A program made the translations under genes and the position numbers. The notes beneath the pieces are model-generated. The model made no database searches. It worked only from the letters and a program-made list of their open reading frames with translations, and had not been told where the DNA came from. 64,000 bases of DNA from assembly GCF_000955955.1 (NCBI RefSeq), contig NZ_JYJG01000004.1, positions 67,374-131,373 of the forward strand. Direction: 5' to 3'. This DNA comes from Lentzea aerocolonigenes. Its GTDB lineage: Bacteria; Actinomycetota; Actinomycetes; Mycobacteriales; Pseudonocardiaceae. Each line of letters opens with the position of its first letter. Within the stretch, counting starts at the first letter, position 1. Of this stretch, positions 36,348 through 43,891 are shown in pieces.

Positions 36348-36870
36348 CGTACTGGAGGCCGTCGCGAGCTTCTACCGCAATCAGCACCAACTCATCCGCG
36401 GCGCCGTCGAACTCGCGATCAAGCAGCACGAGTCCAGCCACGACGACCTGAAGGCCGAGCTGAAGGTCATCGAAGGCGACCTCAGCAACGTCACCAGAAG
36501 GTCGACCGCTACATCGACGCGTTCGAGGACGGCAAGCTCGACCCCGACGACGAGACCTTCAAACAGCGGATGCTGCAACACCGCACCACCCAGAAGAGCC
36601 TTCGCGCCCGCCGTGAAGAGCTTCAGCACGAGCTCACCGCTGAACCCGCCATGCCGGACGCCGCACTGCTTGATCAGGTCACCGAGCACATCTCAGAGGT
36701 GCTGGACGCCGGGAACCACAACCAGTGGAAAGCCCTGATGGAAGCTCTGGTGGTTGAGGTCAAGGTCCTCAGCCCGGACAGGCTGGTCCCGGTCTTCCGG
36801 GTGCCTCAGCCGGACCCTGAAAGGGCAGACACCGACCTGCCGGTACCTGCCCCCGAGGGTTCGCGTAGAG
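36343..36870 (+). pseudogene. C-terminal fragment of a large serine recombinase, frameshifted
   Basis: From 36343 the frame encodes the helical coiled part of a large serine recombinase (DAVLEAVASFYRNQHQL). Near 36495 the frame shifts by one base and continues with QKVDRYIDAFEDGKLDPDDE and later KALMEALVVEVKVLSPDRLV, the typical recombinase end. The catalytic N-terminus is missing. A third frame reads VRVESELVGR into attL. It is a dead remnant of an older mobile element at this locus. Confidence 0.75.
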
Positions 36871-36877
36871 AGCGAAC

Positions 36878-36915
36878 TGGTGGGCCGCCAGGGACTCGAA
36901 CCCTGAACCCGAAGA
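36878..36915 (+). repeat. attL of the integrative element (38-bp copy of the tRNA-Lys 3' part)
   Basis: Identical over 38 bases to 48455-48492, the 3' part of the tRNA-Lys gene from the CCA end to the anticodon stem. The next base differs (G here, T in attR). Confidence 0.93.
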
Positions 36916-37123
36916 GTAAGAGCACTCGCTTGGCGTTGTTCGTTGATCTTCTTCGACAGTGCTCACTACCTGCGTGAATGGACTCTTGATCTGAGCACCG
37001 TGGACAGTCGCTTCGCGACGTTTATCGACGTTTTACGAGACTAGAGCGCATCATGATCTTGGTCCTTCTGCGCCGTCTGCACCCCTGCCATCATCCCGAC
37101 TAGGGTCGCCGATCGCGTTCGGC

Positions 37124-37522
37124 TCAAGACTGAAATTGCGTACGGCTGACGACTGCGGCAGCTATGAGCGCTACGAGGTTGTCGGTCCAGCAGTCCGACT
37201 CCTTGGTGGCGACCTCGGCACTGCAGCTTGCACAGACGAGGTTGGGGCCGCCTTGGCCGTCAAGCCCGCAGCAACCGGCGCGCCGCTTGCGGTCGGGATG
37301 CAGAGCAGTGCCTGGCACGTCGTCAGGATGCAGGATGAAGAGCGTGGCGTTGTAGTTGATCGCGTAGGTGCCCTGCGCCACCCGCGGGTCTGCGATGCGA
37401 TGGTCGGACAGGTGATCGCCAGCCGGGAATGCCGCTGACTCCAGGAGATCGCCGGTGAGAGGGTGCTCGCAGGTCGCGCAGAGATAGAGGGTCACCGGGA
37501 CATTGTGCGGAATCATGACCAT
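37124..37522 (-). CDS. Small Cys-rich protein, probably metal-binding, unknown function
   Basis: A 132-residue protein with Cys pairs in YLCATCEHPL, CCGLDGQGGPNLVCASC, and a conserved DVPGTALHPDRKRRAGCCG core. The spacing looks like a zinc-binding fold. I believe similar proteins occur in many actinomycetes, often beside a small partner, but I cannot name the family. ATG at 37522 (another at 37516). It lies just inside attL, 84 bases after its upstream neighbour, as cargo of the element. Confidence 0.6.
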   Translation of the reverse strand: MVMIPHNVPVTLYLCATCEHPLTGDLLESAAFPAGDHLSDHRIADPRVAQGTYAINYNATLFILHPDDVPGTALHPDRKRRAGCCGLDGQGGPNLVCASCSAEVATKESDCWTDNLVALIAAAVVSRTQFQS

Positions 37523-37606
37523 GCTTTAGTCGAGATCGCTCACCTCGGCCGGTGATGCTGGCTCAAGGTACTCGTTCCAGCCTTGACGCAGCGCCGCCGG
37601 CCGTTG

Positions 37607-37882
37607 TCATGCTCGCGGCGTCGGGGTGGCGCTCGTTCGGAAGTCAGTCAGCCAGTCGGTTACCTGCTCATCGCTATGCAAGTAGGGGAGGTTGGGTCCG
37701 TGGCGGAGATCGACACCGTGGAGTCGCTCGATCGCCGTTCGCACCGCAACGTCGGTGATGCTGACGTCACCAGTCAACTGAGCCGCAGCCCAACGGTCCA
37801 CCTCGTCGCGGCTCGTTTCGCCACTCAGGAGGCGCACGAACTGCGACTCGACATCAGCGCGGGACACACCGGCGTGGCTCAT
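37607..37882 (-). CDS. Small acidic protein of unknown function, probable partner of the Cys-rich ORF
   Basis: A 91-residue soluble helical protein (SQFVRLLSGETSRDEVDRW, RTAIERLHGVDL, and a C-terminal YLHSDEQVTDWLTDFR). No known motifs; ATG at 37882 without a clear ribosome site. It precedes the Cys-rich ORF on the same strand and probably forms a two-gene unit. Function unknown; an immunity-type or regulatory partner is possible but unsupported. Confidence 0.5.
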   Translation of the reverse strand: MSHAGVSRADVESQFVRLLSGETSRDEVDRWAAAQLTGDVSITDVAVRTAIERLHGVDLRHGPNLPYLHSDEQVTDWLTDFRTSATPTPRA

Positions 37883-38313
37883 GGGAGCAGTCTGCCAGCG
37901 CGTGGTCGCCGAGCGGGCTTCGTTGATCGGTGGCAAGGCGGCGCAGCCGTCGCGGCAGTCGAGCGCCAGGACCAGCAGTCCGCGGTGACCCTGACGGCGC
38001 TCGTAGGAGCTGCTGGCCGACATGGCTCTACGGGTGAGCTCGTCGGCTGGGATGGGCGCGCTGCGCCGCCCGGCCGACCGGCGCAGCGAAGCGGATGCCG
38101 GGAGTGCCGGGATGGAAGGTGTTCGCCGTACACGCGGAGCGTGCCGCCAGCGGCGGCCTTGATCCTGTAGAGCCAAATTCGGCAGTTGTGGCAGGTCGGA
38201 AGTGGTCAGCGGCCGTAGACTGCGCAAAGATCACGTTGGTTCGGGACGTTGCGATCGTGACCGACTTCTACGTTGAAGGTGGCAAACGTGAGATTGTGGA
38301 AGGCTTGGCAATC
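37883..38313. other. 431-base region upstream of the ATPase gene
   Basis: GC-rich until about 38170, then base composition drops. It contains TAGACT at about 38215 that could be a -10 box, without a clear -35. In-frame GTGs at 38257 and 38296 are alternative starts for the ATPase. Confidence 0.4.
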
Positions 38314-39741
38314 GTGAAGGTATCTCTAACGAATGTGGGGCCTGTAAGGTCGGCAAACATCGAAATAAAGCCGATGACAATTTTTATGGGCCCTAATAAC
38401 TCTGGTAAGTCGCTCCTGGCTACCGTGATGTATGCCGCACTTGCGCGCGCTGGGTCCGAATTGCCAATCAGGTCCGTGCGGGCCATCAGGCAAATGTTGG
38501 CGCTTTCTGATCAGGATGCAACGGAAATTGGCGCGTACCTATACGAGGCGATCGATGACTCAAGTATCCATGATTATGAAACTGTCCCGAAAAAGCTGCG
38601 AGAGATTCTTCAGCGTCGCTTGGATCAGGTCCTCCATCAATATGGTGCAGCAGTGGTTGATGAGCTGGAGCGGGCTACAGGGGCCGCTGCCGCCAGCCTA
38701 CGCCGTGTGCACGATCGCCCGCAGCGTGCGTCTGTGACTGTTTCTAGCGCACGACCTAACTGGTCAATTAAGATATCTCTGCTTAGTCGCGGGCCAAAGA
38801 TTGAGGTCGTCGCGAGCCCGGACTTGCGTGAAGTCTGGAGCTCGGTAAATAGGCGAGCATGGGCTCGTATGAGGACACGCAGAGTAGGGGTTCGGGAAGT
38901 TCCAAGGACCTACCTGCTTCGTGAACTAGCTACAGAAATCGCACGAGCTTTGTTTAGGGACGCTCCGGCGCATACGCGGTACATGCCAGCTGCTAGGTCG
39001 GGCCTGATGCAGTCGCATAAAGTTCTGGCTGGAACGCTTATTAGGCGGTCTTCTCTGGCGGGCCTGGAGGACGTGCGGATTCCGTCAATGAGTGGCGTTG
39101 TGACGGACTTCCTCAGTGAACTCATCGAGATCGACCCGCACTTCACTAGCCCGTTCGATCAAGACGCCAAGTACCTAGAGAGTGAGGTGTTGAACGGTAA
39201 TATTCGTCTTGATGAAACCGTAGGTGGATATCCTGAAGTTGTGTATGAAACTGAGGCTGGAGACTTTCCGCTGACTCGCACTTCCTCGATGGTCTCAGAG
39301 CTTGCGCCGGTGGTTGTATATCTGCGAAGCATCTTGAAGCCGAGGGATTTGCTTATTATCGAAGAGCCTGAGGCGCATCTTCACCCGGCCAGTCAGATCA
39401 TCCTAGCGAGGTTGCTGGTGCGCCTAGTCAACAGAGGGCTTTCGGTCGCCCTGACAAGCCACAGCGAGTTTTTCTTGCAGCAAATAAATAACTGCATTGT
39501 TGCTGGTTTTCTCAAGAAGCCAAGCGCTGCGTCGGTCGATTTTGGTGATGAGATCAGGTTGGACGCTTCCAAGGTTAATGCCTACCTTTTCTCTCCTGGA
39601 AGTGCAGGTTCAGGAACGATTGTATCCAGCCTTGAAATGACACCCACCGAAGGAATCTCCGACAGCGGATTCGAGGTGGTTGCTGAGCATCTTTACAATG
39701 AGACTGTTGCTCTGGATAGGCGGATGAATGCCCAGTCCTGA
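38314..39741 (+). CDS. OLD/AAA15-type ABC-like ATPase, candidate defence protein
   Basis: A protein of about 475 residues. N-terminal VSLTNVGPVRSANIEI leads to Walker A GPNNSGKS (about 26-33). A long helical insertion follows. The signature-like TSSMVSELAP is near 322, Walker B LLIIEEPEAHLHP near 346-358, and the switch His in LTSHSEFFLQQ near 380. This is the SMC-like ATPase head of OLD, PARIS and Septu families, without the C-terminal Toprim nuclease of OLD. Codon use is clearly AT-richer than the host. It overlaps a small nuclease-like gene by 14 bases, so the two form one system. I start at the GTG at 38314 (GGAAGG upstream). Confidence 0.82.
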   Translation: MKVSLTNVGPVRSANIEIKPMTIFMGPNNSGKSLLATVMYAALARAGSELPIRSVRAIRQMLALSDQDATEIGAYLYEAIDDSSIHDYETVPKKLREILQRRLDQVLHQYGAAVVDELERATGAAAASLRRVHDRPQRASVTVSSARPNWSIKISLLSRGPKIEVVASPDLREVWSSVNRRAWARMRTRRVGVREVPRTYLLRELATEIARALFRDAPAHTRYMPAARSGLMQSHKVLAGTLIRRSSLAGLEDVRIPSMSGVVTDFLSELIEIDPHFTSPFDQDAKYLESEVLNGNIRLDETVGGYPEVVYETEAGDFPLTRTSSMVSELAPVVVYLRSILKPRDLLIIEEPEAHLHPASQIILARLLVRLVNRGLSVALTSHSEFFLQQINNCIVAGFLKKPSAASVDFGDEIRLDASKVNAYLFSPGSAGSGTIVSSLEMTPTEGISDSGFEVVAEHLYNETVALDRRMNAQS

Positions 39742-40189
39742 GTGGCCGAAGGAACTGGCTCGGCATAGTGATTGCTGTGCGGTGAGAAGATTTGTGGAGA
39801 ATCAGTGTAGGGTCGCTTTTCCTTCGGATCAGTCTTCGTGGATATGTATATGTGGCACCACGTATCAGAGGGTGCATGCGTACGATGAGAAGCTGTGTGA
39901 CCTAATTTTTTTCTGGCAGATTGATGTTGCCAGAAGACTGGCTTTGGCTGTTGAATTGAAGGGTGGCGGTGCCAGTATTGATCATGTAAGGCAGCAGCTT
40001 CAAAGTGGTGCCGATCTGATTTCCGAGCTGGCGGGGCCTGAAGTGCAGTTCGCTCCCGTCCTGGTGCATAAGCGAATGCAGACGATGCAAATGCGGGCAT
40101 TGGAGAAGGCTAAGGTCCGCTATCGTGGAAAAACCTATGGTATTATCTTGATGAGATGTGGTGGCGATCTATCCAAGCTGAAGGTATAA
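39728..40189 (+). CDS. Small PD-(D/E)XK-like nuclease, partner of the ATPase
   Basis: A 153-residue soluble protein. D58 in CDLIFFW and E76-x-K78 in AVELKGG, followed by the Gln-rich helix DHVRQQLQSGADLI, give the D-(X)17-ExK plan of the PD-(D/E)XK nuclease fold. The N-terminal region has four scattered Cys plus ICIC. Overlap with the upstream ATPase suggests co-translation and a complex. The fold is inferred from motif spacing only; sequence similarity to a named effector was not checked. AT-rich like its partner. Confidence 0.62.
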   Translation: MPSPEWPKELARHSDCCAVRRFVENQCRVAFPSDQSSWICICGTTYQRVHAYDEKLCDLIFFWQIDVARRLALAVELKGGGASIDHVRQQLQSGADLISELAGPEVQFAPVLVHKRMQTMQMRALEKAKVRYRGKTYGIILMRCGGDLSKLKV

Positions 40190-40341
40190 AAGCCCGATGA
40201 TAGCTTCAGTAGCAAGACAGCTGCCGGGGCGACGATCTTCAGCGCGCTAGCTGCATGATCGCCGACGATGTTTGATCTTTCGCCGCTCTGTTTACGTACG
40301 TCTTGGTAGTCGACGCTGAAGCAGGTGCGTAGGGTTGCCGA

Positions 40342-40908
40342 GTGGATCTCGTCGCTTGGGCTACGTGCGTCGTCACGGATGAACTCGCTGAACCGCTGCC
40401 TCGCAGGTTCGCTCATGTGCGTGGAGTCGGGCGCAAGGCGAAGCTTGCGGCACCGTTGTTCGACCCGGAGGAACAGGAAATCCTGGTCGCCTCAGCCTTG
40501 CTTCATGACATCGGCTACGCCCCACGGTTGGCGGCCTCCGGGTTTCACCCTCTGGACGGGGCAAGCTTCTTGGCTGACAGTCATGTGAACGGCCGGCTGT
40601 GCTCGTTGGTGGCGCACCATTCGTGCGCGTACCGGGAAGCTGAACTTCGAGGGTTGTCGGCCGAACTCGCGCGCTGGACGGACGAGAGCACCCCTCTGCG
40701 GGATGCCCTCTGGTGGGCAGACATGACCACCACGCCAGACGGTGAACCCACGAGCGTGCACGACCGGATCGAGGAGATTCAGAGGCGCTACGGTCCGGAA
40801 GACTTGGTGACCTTCTTCATCCGGCAGGCCAAGCCTGAATTGGTCTGTGCGGTCGAGCGCACCGAGGAACGGCTACGCGCGGCGGGAGTCGACTACACCG
40901 CGAAGTAG
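40342..40908 (+). CDS. HD-domain phosphohydrolase
   Basis: A 188-residue protein with HD metal residues: H25 in FAHVRGVG, HD at 55-56 in ALLHDIGYA, and a downstream D in WWADMTTT. FHPLDGASFL supports the family. HD proteins cleave phosphoesters or nucleotides. GTG start. Overlaps the convergent NUDIX gene by 16 bases. Common in AICE accessory segments. Confidence 0.78.
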   Translation: MDLVAWATCVVTDELAEPLPRRFAHVRGVGRKAKLAAPLFDPEEQEILVASALLHDIGYAPRLAASGFHPLDGASFLADSHVNGRLCSLVAHHSCAYREAELRGLSAELARWTDESTPLRDALWWADMTTTPDGEPTSVHDRIEEIQRRYGPEDLVTFFIRQAKPELVCAVERTEERLRAAGVDYTAK

Positions 40909-41366
40909 GGCGTCGTGCGCTTCTCGAACCCGTGCTCGATCCGAAGCCGGATGGACGGATGGATGTTGAGCGCGTCGAGATCTCCGCGGCTGATCCAGTG
41001 AACTTCGCTCGACTCGTCACTCGTCCGCAGTTCCCCGCCGATCAGCCGCGCCCGGAAGCAGATGGAGAACTGCTGCCGTACCTCGCCGTCGGTGTAAGCG
41101 ATGACGTGCTTGGGGTCGGAGTACACGCCAATGATGTCGATGGGCTCGACGTCGATCCCGGTCTCTTCCTTGACCTCGCGGACGACGGTCTGGCCGATGG
41201 TCTCGCCAACGTCCTGCATCCCACCGGGGATCGAGTACAGGCCGTTGTCGGTGCGCCGGATCATCAACAGCCGGCCGTGCTCGTCCTGCACGAACGCGGT
41301 CACCGCCACCACGATGTTGGTCGCCTTGGGGGCGTTCGGGTCGTTGTAGTGATCGGTGCGCGCCAT
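40893..41366 (-). CDS. NUDIX hydrolase, possibly Pif-like transfer-immunity factor
   Basis: A 157-residue NUDIX protein. The box GGMQDVGETIG...REVKEETG runs from about 48 to 70, with the catalytic RExxEE residues intact. A pSAM2 gene in the same kind of position, pif, encodes a NUDIX protein that blocks redundant transfer into cells already carrying the element; this is a possible counterpart, inferred from family and location. ATG at 41366. It is followed on the same strand by the regulator pseudogene upstream. Confidence 0.8.
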   Translation of the reverse strand: MARTDHYNDPNAPKATNIVVAVTAFVQDEHGRLLMIRRTDNGLYSIPGGMQDVGETIGQTVVREVKEETGIDVEPIDIIGVYSDPKHVIAYTDGEVRQQFSICFRARLIGGELRTSDESSEVHWISRGDLDALNIHPSIRLRIEHGFEKRTTPYFAV

Positions 41367-41376
41367 ACCTACGTGC

Positions 41377-42130
41377 CTACCACTTCGGCGGCTTCGCGCC
41401 GTCCCACACGCCCTGGAAGCTCTCGGCGTACGTCTCGAACAGGTCGCCACCGGACAGTCGGCGTAGATGCAGAACCGGGGCGTGAGCTGCCATGAAGCCG
41501 TGGACGTGCGTGTTCACGAGCATCTCGTCATCGAACCGGTAGATCGAGTTGTAGAGCGTCGTGCCGTGCACGCGGATCTCTGCGCCCGGTGTCTCGGCCA
41601 ACGGCTTGTAGACGGCTAGGGCGTTTCGGATCTTGGCCGAGAGCGTCCCCTTGCCGATGCCTTCTTCCTCGCTGCGGCGTGCTACCTCGCGGCTCGTGGG
41701 GTCGCCGAGCAACAGGCGGATCTTCACGCCCTCGCTGGCCTTCTGCCGCAGGGTCTTGAGGAGTCTTGAGGAGAGCTGGGTTGTCCACCAGGAACATGCC
41801 TGCGTAGACGAGGATCGAGATGCTGATCTTCGACTCTTCGATCAGGTGAGACCAGATGTCTTGCGGTACGGCGTGGCGGTGCGCGTAGACCTGCACGACC
41901 TCGGACTCGTTGATCTCTTTCTTCTTCTCCGGCGCGACGGCGTCCGGCCAGAGGTAGGTCTCCGTTTCGCGGACCATGGCGGCGATGGCGTGCCGGTGGC
42001 GCGGGTACGGCGTGCGGTCCTGGGTGATCCAGCGTTCGACCGTCTTCGGGTCGACGCCGGTGGCCTTGGCGACCTCTTCGAAGCCCAAAGTGTTGCGTAG
42101 CAACGCATCTCGTAGGCGTTGGTTTGGCAT
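41377..42130 (-). pseudogene. HTH regulator with DUF5919 domain, broken by a 10-bp tandem duplication
   Basis: The frame starts at an ATG at 42130 (GGAGGG 7 bases upstream) and encodes the XRE-like HTH (EEVAKATGVDPKTVERWI) and SISILVYAGMFLVDNPALLKT. It then shifts frame at two copies of TCTTGAGGAG (41754-41773). Removing one copy restores ALLKTLRQKASEGVKIRLL and the DUF5919 end (AEIRVHGTTLYNSIYRFDD, GDLFETYAESFQGVW). The C-terminal half is therefore out of frame. It normally regulates the AICE; loss could be recent or a sequencing artefact. Confidence 0.85.
41754..41773. repeat. 10-bp tandem duplication (TCTTGAGGAG x2) causing the frameshift
   Basis: Two perfect adjacent copies in the regulator gene. 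Deleting one restores the reading frame and family sequence. Confidence 0.85.
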
Positions 42131-42145
42131 GGCCATACCCTCCGT

Positions 42146-42189
42146 ACAACTAGGGACGTCTTCAAGCTAGCAGAGACGTCTGTAGTTGT
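42146..42189. promoter_or_regulatory. Operator palindrome upstream of the regulator and Pra-like gene
   Basis: Two 16-base arms (ACAACTAGGGACGTCT and AGACGTCTGTAGTTGT) mirror each other with two mismatches around a 12-base centre. It sits between the divergent regulator and the Pra-like operon, so it is probably the regulator's binding site controlling excision and replication. Confidence 0.65.
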
Positions 42190-42289
42190 CCTGTTGTGTG
42201 GTGTTGACGTCCTGCGGATTCGTCGAAAGTCGTAGGTGTCGAAATGTCGGGGAGCGGCCCCGGCCGGCACGAACGACAGGAGAACGACG

Positions 42290-42745
42290 ATGGCGATCAC
42301 AGGTGGGAGCAGGCTTCCGGCGGGTCACGACTTCGTGTTTCCGAGGGGCGCGCTCGTGATGGGTGTCGAGCCGGTGTTGAAGTTCCAGTCCGCGGAGGAT
42401 CGCGCCAAGGGTCTGCCCGTTGAGCAGGAGGTCGACAAGGACAACGGCCAGCTCGTGTGGTCCGTCCTGGTGATCGACCAGGCTGCGGAGCGCAAGACGG
42501 ACGCCGCGGTCACGGTCAAGATCTCCGCGCCTCACCGGCCGGTGCCGCCAGAGGCCATCCCCGGCACGGACATTCGCCCGGCTGTGTTCGAAGGGCTGAC
42601 GGTTACGCCGTGGATCGATGACAAGGGTTGCCGTGGTGGCCACGTCGGTGAGCGTCACCGCTGCCGGGCGAAGCTGGGCTACAGCCTGCGCGCCACCGGC
42701 ATGAAGGCGGCCGTCGCGGCTAAGCCTGCATCTAAGGCAGCGTGA
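42290..42745 (+). CDS. Pra-like plasmid replication, integration and excision activator
   Basis: A 151-residue protein resembling the Pra-type activators of AICEs: FPRGALVMGVEPVLKF, VDKDNGQLVWSVLVID and PHRPVPPEA are the recurrent family blocks. The last 50 residues have lost the usual final strand pattern (CRGGHVGERHRCR). In pSAM2, Pra turns on the rep/xis/int operon. AGGAG lies 8 bases before the ATG. It opens the run towards traB/rep/xis/int. Confidence 0.72.
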   Translation: MAITGGSRLPAGHDFVFPRGALVMGVEPVLKFQSAEDRAKGLPVEQEVDKDNGQLVWSVLVIDQAAERKTDAAVTVKISAPHRPVPPEAIPGTDIRPAVFEGLTVTPWIDDKGCRGGHVGERHRCRAKLGYSLRATGMKAAVAAKPASKAA

Positions 42746-42748
42746 TCC

Positions 42749-42952
42749 GTGGCCGACTTGATGCGCCTGCACCTGACGGCGAACTTGCCGATTCGGGTGG
42801 AACCGCTCGTCTTCGCCGGACGGGTTGAGTTCCGGCTGGGCAACGCCTTCCCTGCGGTGCTGGTCGTCGACGCGGAAGCACTTCCTCGGCTCGCTGAGGC
42901 GGTCGCGGAAGGCCAGGCCGCTCTTGATGCCGCTCGTGGCGGTGGTCAGTGA
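42749..42952 (+). CDS. Small AICE protein, unknown
   Basis: 67 residues, GTG start, 3 bases after Pra. Soluble, ends GGGQ. No recognised family; the stop overlaps the next ATG (TGATG). Confidence 0.6.
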   Translation: MADLMRLHLTANLPIRVEPLVFAGRVEFRLGNAFPAVLVVDAEALPRLAEAVAEGQAALDAARGGGQ

Positions 42953-43212
42953 TGGGGTTCAACGCCACGTGCACGCCTGGCAAGGACGCGGGCGCGGCCA
43001 TGATCAAGGTGACGCCCGACGTTCCAGCTCTGGCGATCTACCTCGACCCGGTCAACATCGCGATCCAGCTCCCGCCCTTCCCCGGCGGCTTGGACGTGCT
43101 GATGCGGTTCTGTCGGGAGTTGTCGCGCGAGGCGGCGAAGCTGGCCGATCACCTCGGCAACCAGGAAGGTCGTCACGCGCTCGCGGAGGGAGACCAGGAT
43201 GTCCGCGGTTGA
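42952..43212 (+). CDS. Small AICE protein, unknown
   Basis: 86 residues from the ATG that overlaps the previous stop; a GTG one codon earlier is possible. It contains PFPGGLDVLMRFCRELSREAA. No recognised family. It overlaps the next gene by 14 bases. Confidence 0.6.
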   Translation: MGFNATCTPGKDAGAAMIKVTPDVPALAIYLDPVNIAIQLPPFPGGLDVLMRFCRELSREAAKLADHLGNQEGRHALAEGDQDVRG

Positions 43213-43450
43213 GGTCATGACCTGGGGGCGGGCTGAGCAGGTCAAGACGCTGAGCGAGGCGCACGACGTGCTGAGCAAGCTGCTGCCCAATCCCAAGTCC
43301 AAGCCCGAAGTGCTGAAGGACTACTACCTCCGCTCGGCTGCCATCTACGCGCGCGTCGCGGAGACCGATCGCAGCCACCACCACGAGGCCATCTATTGGG
43401 CCAACCGTGAGCGTGAGAAGGGCGAGGCGATCAAGCTCCGCAAGAGCTAA
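43199..43450 (+). CDS. AMED_5909-like small protein
   Basis: 83 residues with the pattern of the Pseudonocardiales AMED_5909 family: KTLSEAHDVLSKL, DYYLRSAAIYARVAETDRSH and HHEAIYWANREREKGE. Its function is unknown. It supports a Pseudonocardiales origin of the element. Confidence 0.7.
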   Translation: MSAVEVMTWGRAEQVKTLSEAHDVLSKLLPNPKSKPEVLKDYYLRSAAIYARVAETDRSHHHEAIYWANREREKGEAIKLRKS

Positions 43451-43471
43451 GGAAGTCCTGTTTAGACAGAG

Positions 43472-43579
43472 CGTGTGACCGTGCTGGGTCACGCGGCGAT
43501 GCCGCACATCTTGTTGTGGCACACAGAGAACCTGAGACGCAGGAGCGGAAACCGGCTACCAACCTCGCCGCTCCTGCGT
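43472..43579. repeat. Two stem-loops in a 156-base non-coding gap
   Basis: CGTGTGACC/GGTCACGCG (43472-43495, one mismatch) and ACGCAGGAGCGG/CCGCTCCTGCGT (43537-43579, 12 bp perfect, 19-base loop). They lie between helper ORFs and the zinc-ORF/traB unit. They may be a terminator, a replication origin element or a transfer site. Confidence 0.55.
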
Positions 43580-43606
43580 TGCTCACCCAACTGGGAGTGA
43601 ACAACG

Positions 43607-43891
43607 ATGAGCGTAGAGCCTGAGCGCATTCGTGCGCTAGACGGGGCCACGAAGCAACTGCTGTGGGATCGGATGATCTCCGGCAAGCAGACCGTCTCCA
43701 GCTATGTCGTGATCCTTGACGGCGGCACCGTGGAGACGTTGGAACTCACCGCCGCACAGGCTGAGGGCTTCGAGTGTCTGACCTGTAGGGCGCAGTGCTC
43801 CAACGGAGCGGGAACCTTCGTTCCTGTCGGACGCATCCCGAGCGTTGGCAGTGTCTTTCAGTGCATCGCGTGCTCGGTCGGTGTGCGATGA
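43607..43891 (+). CDS. Small Cys-rich AICE protein
   Basis: 94 residues, ATG preceded by GGGAGTG. Cys pairs CLTCRAQC and CIAC suggest a zinc fold. Its TGA overlaps the translocase ATG (ATGA), so translation is coupled to traB. No recognised family. Confidence 0.65.
   Translation: MSVEPERIRALDGATKQLLWDRMISGKQTVSSYVVILDGGTVETLELTAAQAEGFECLTCRAQCSNGAGTFVPVGRIPSVGSVFQCIACSVGVR

Noticed and set aside
36878..36915. Second tRNA-Lys gene at attL
   Set aside because: Only the 3' half is present; the 5' half and anticodon are missing, so it is an att repeat.
36570..36977. 135-residue ORF reading through attL
   Set aside because: It is the tail of the recombinase remnant continuing into tRNA-derived sequence, not a gene.
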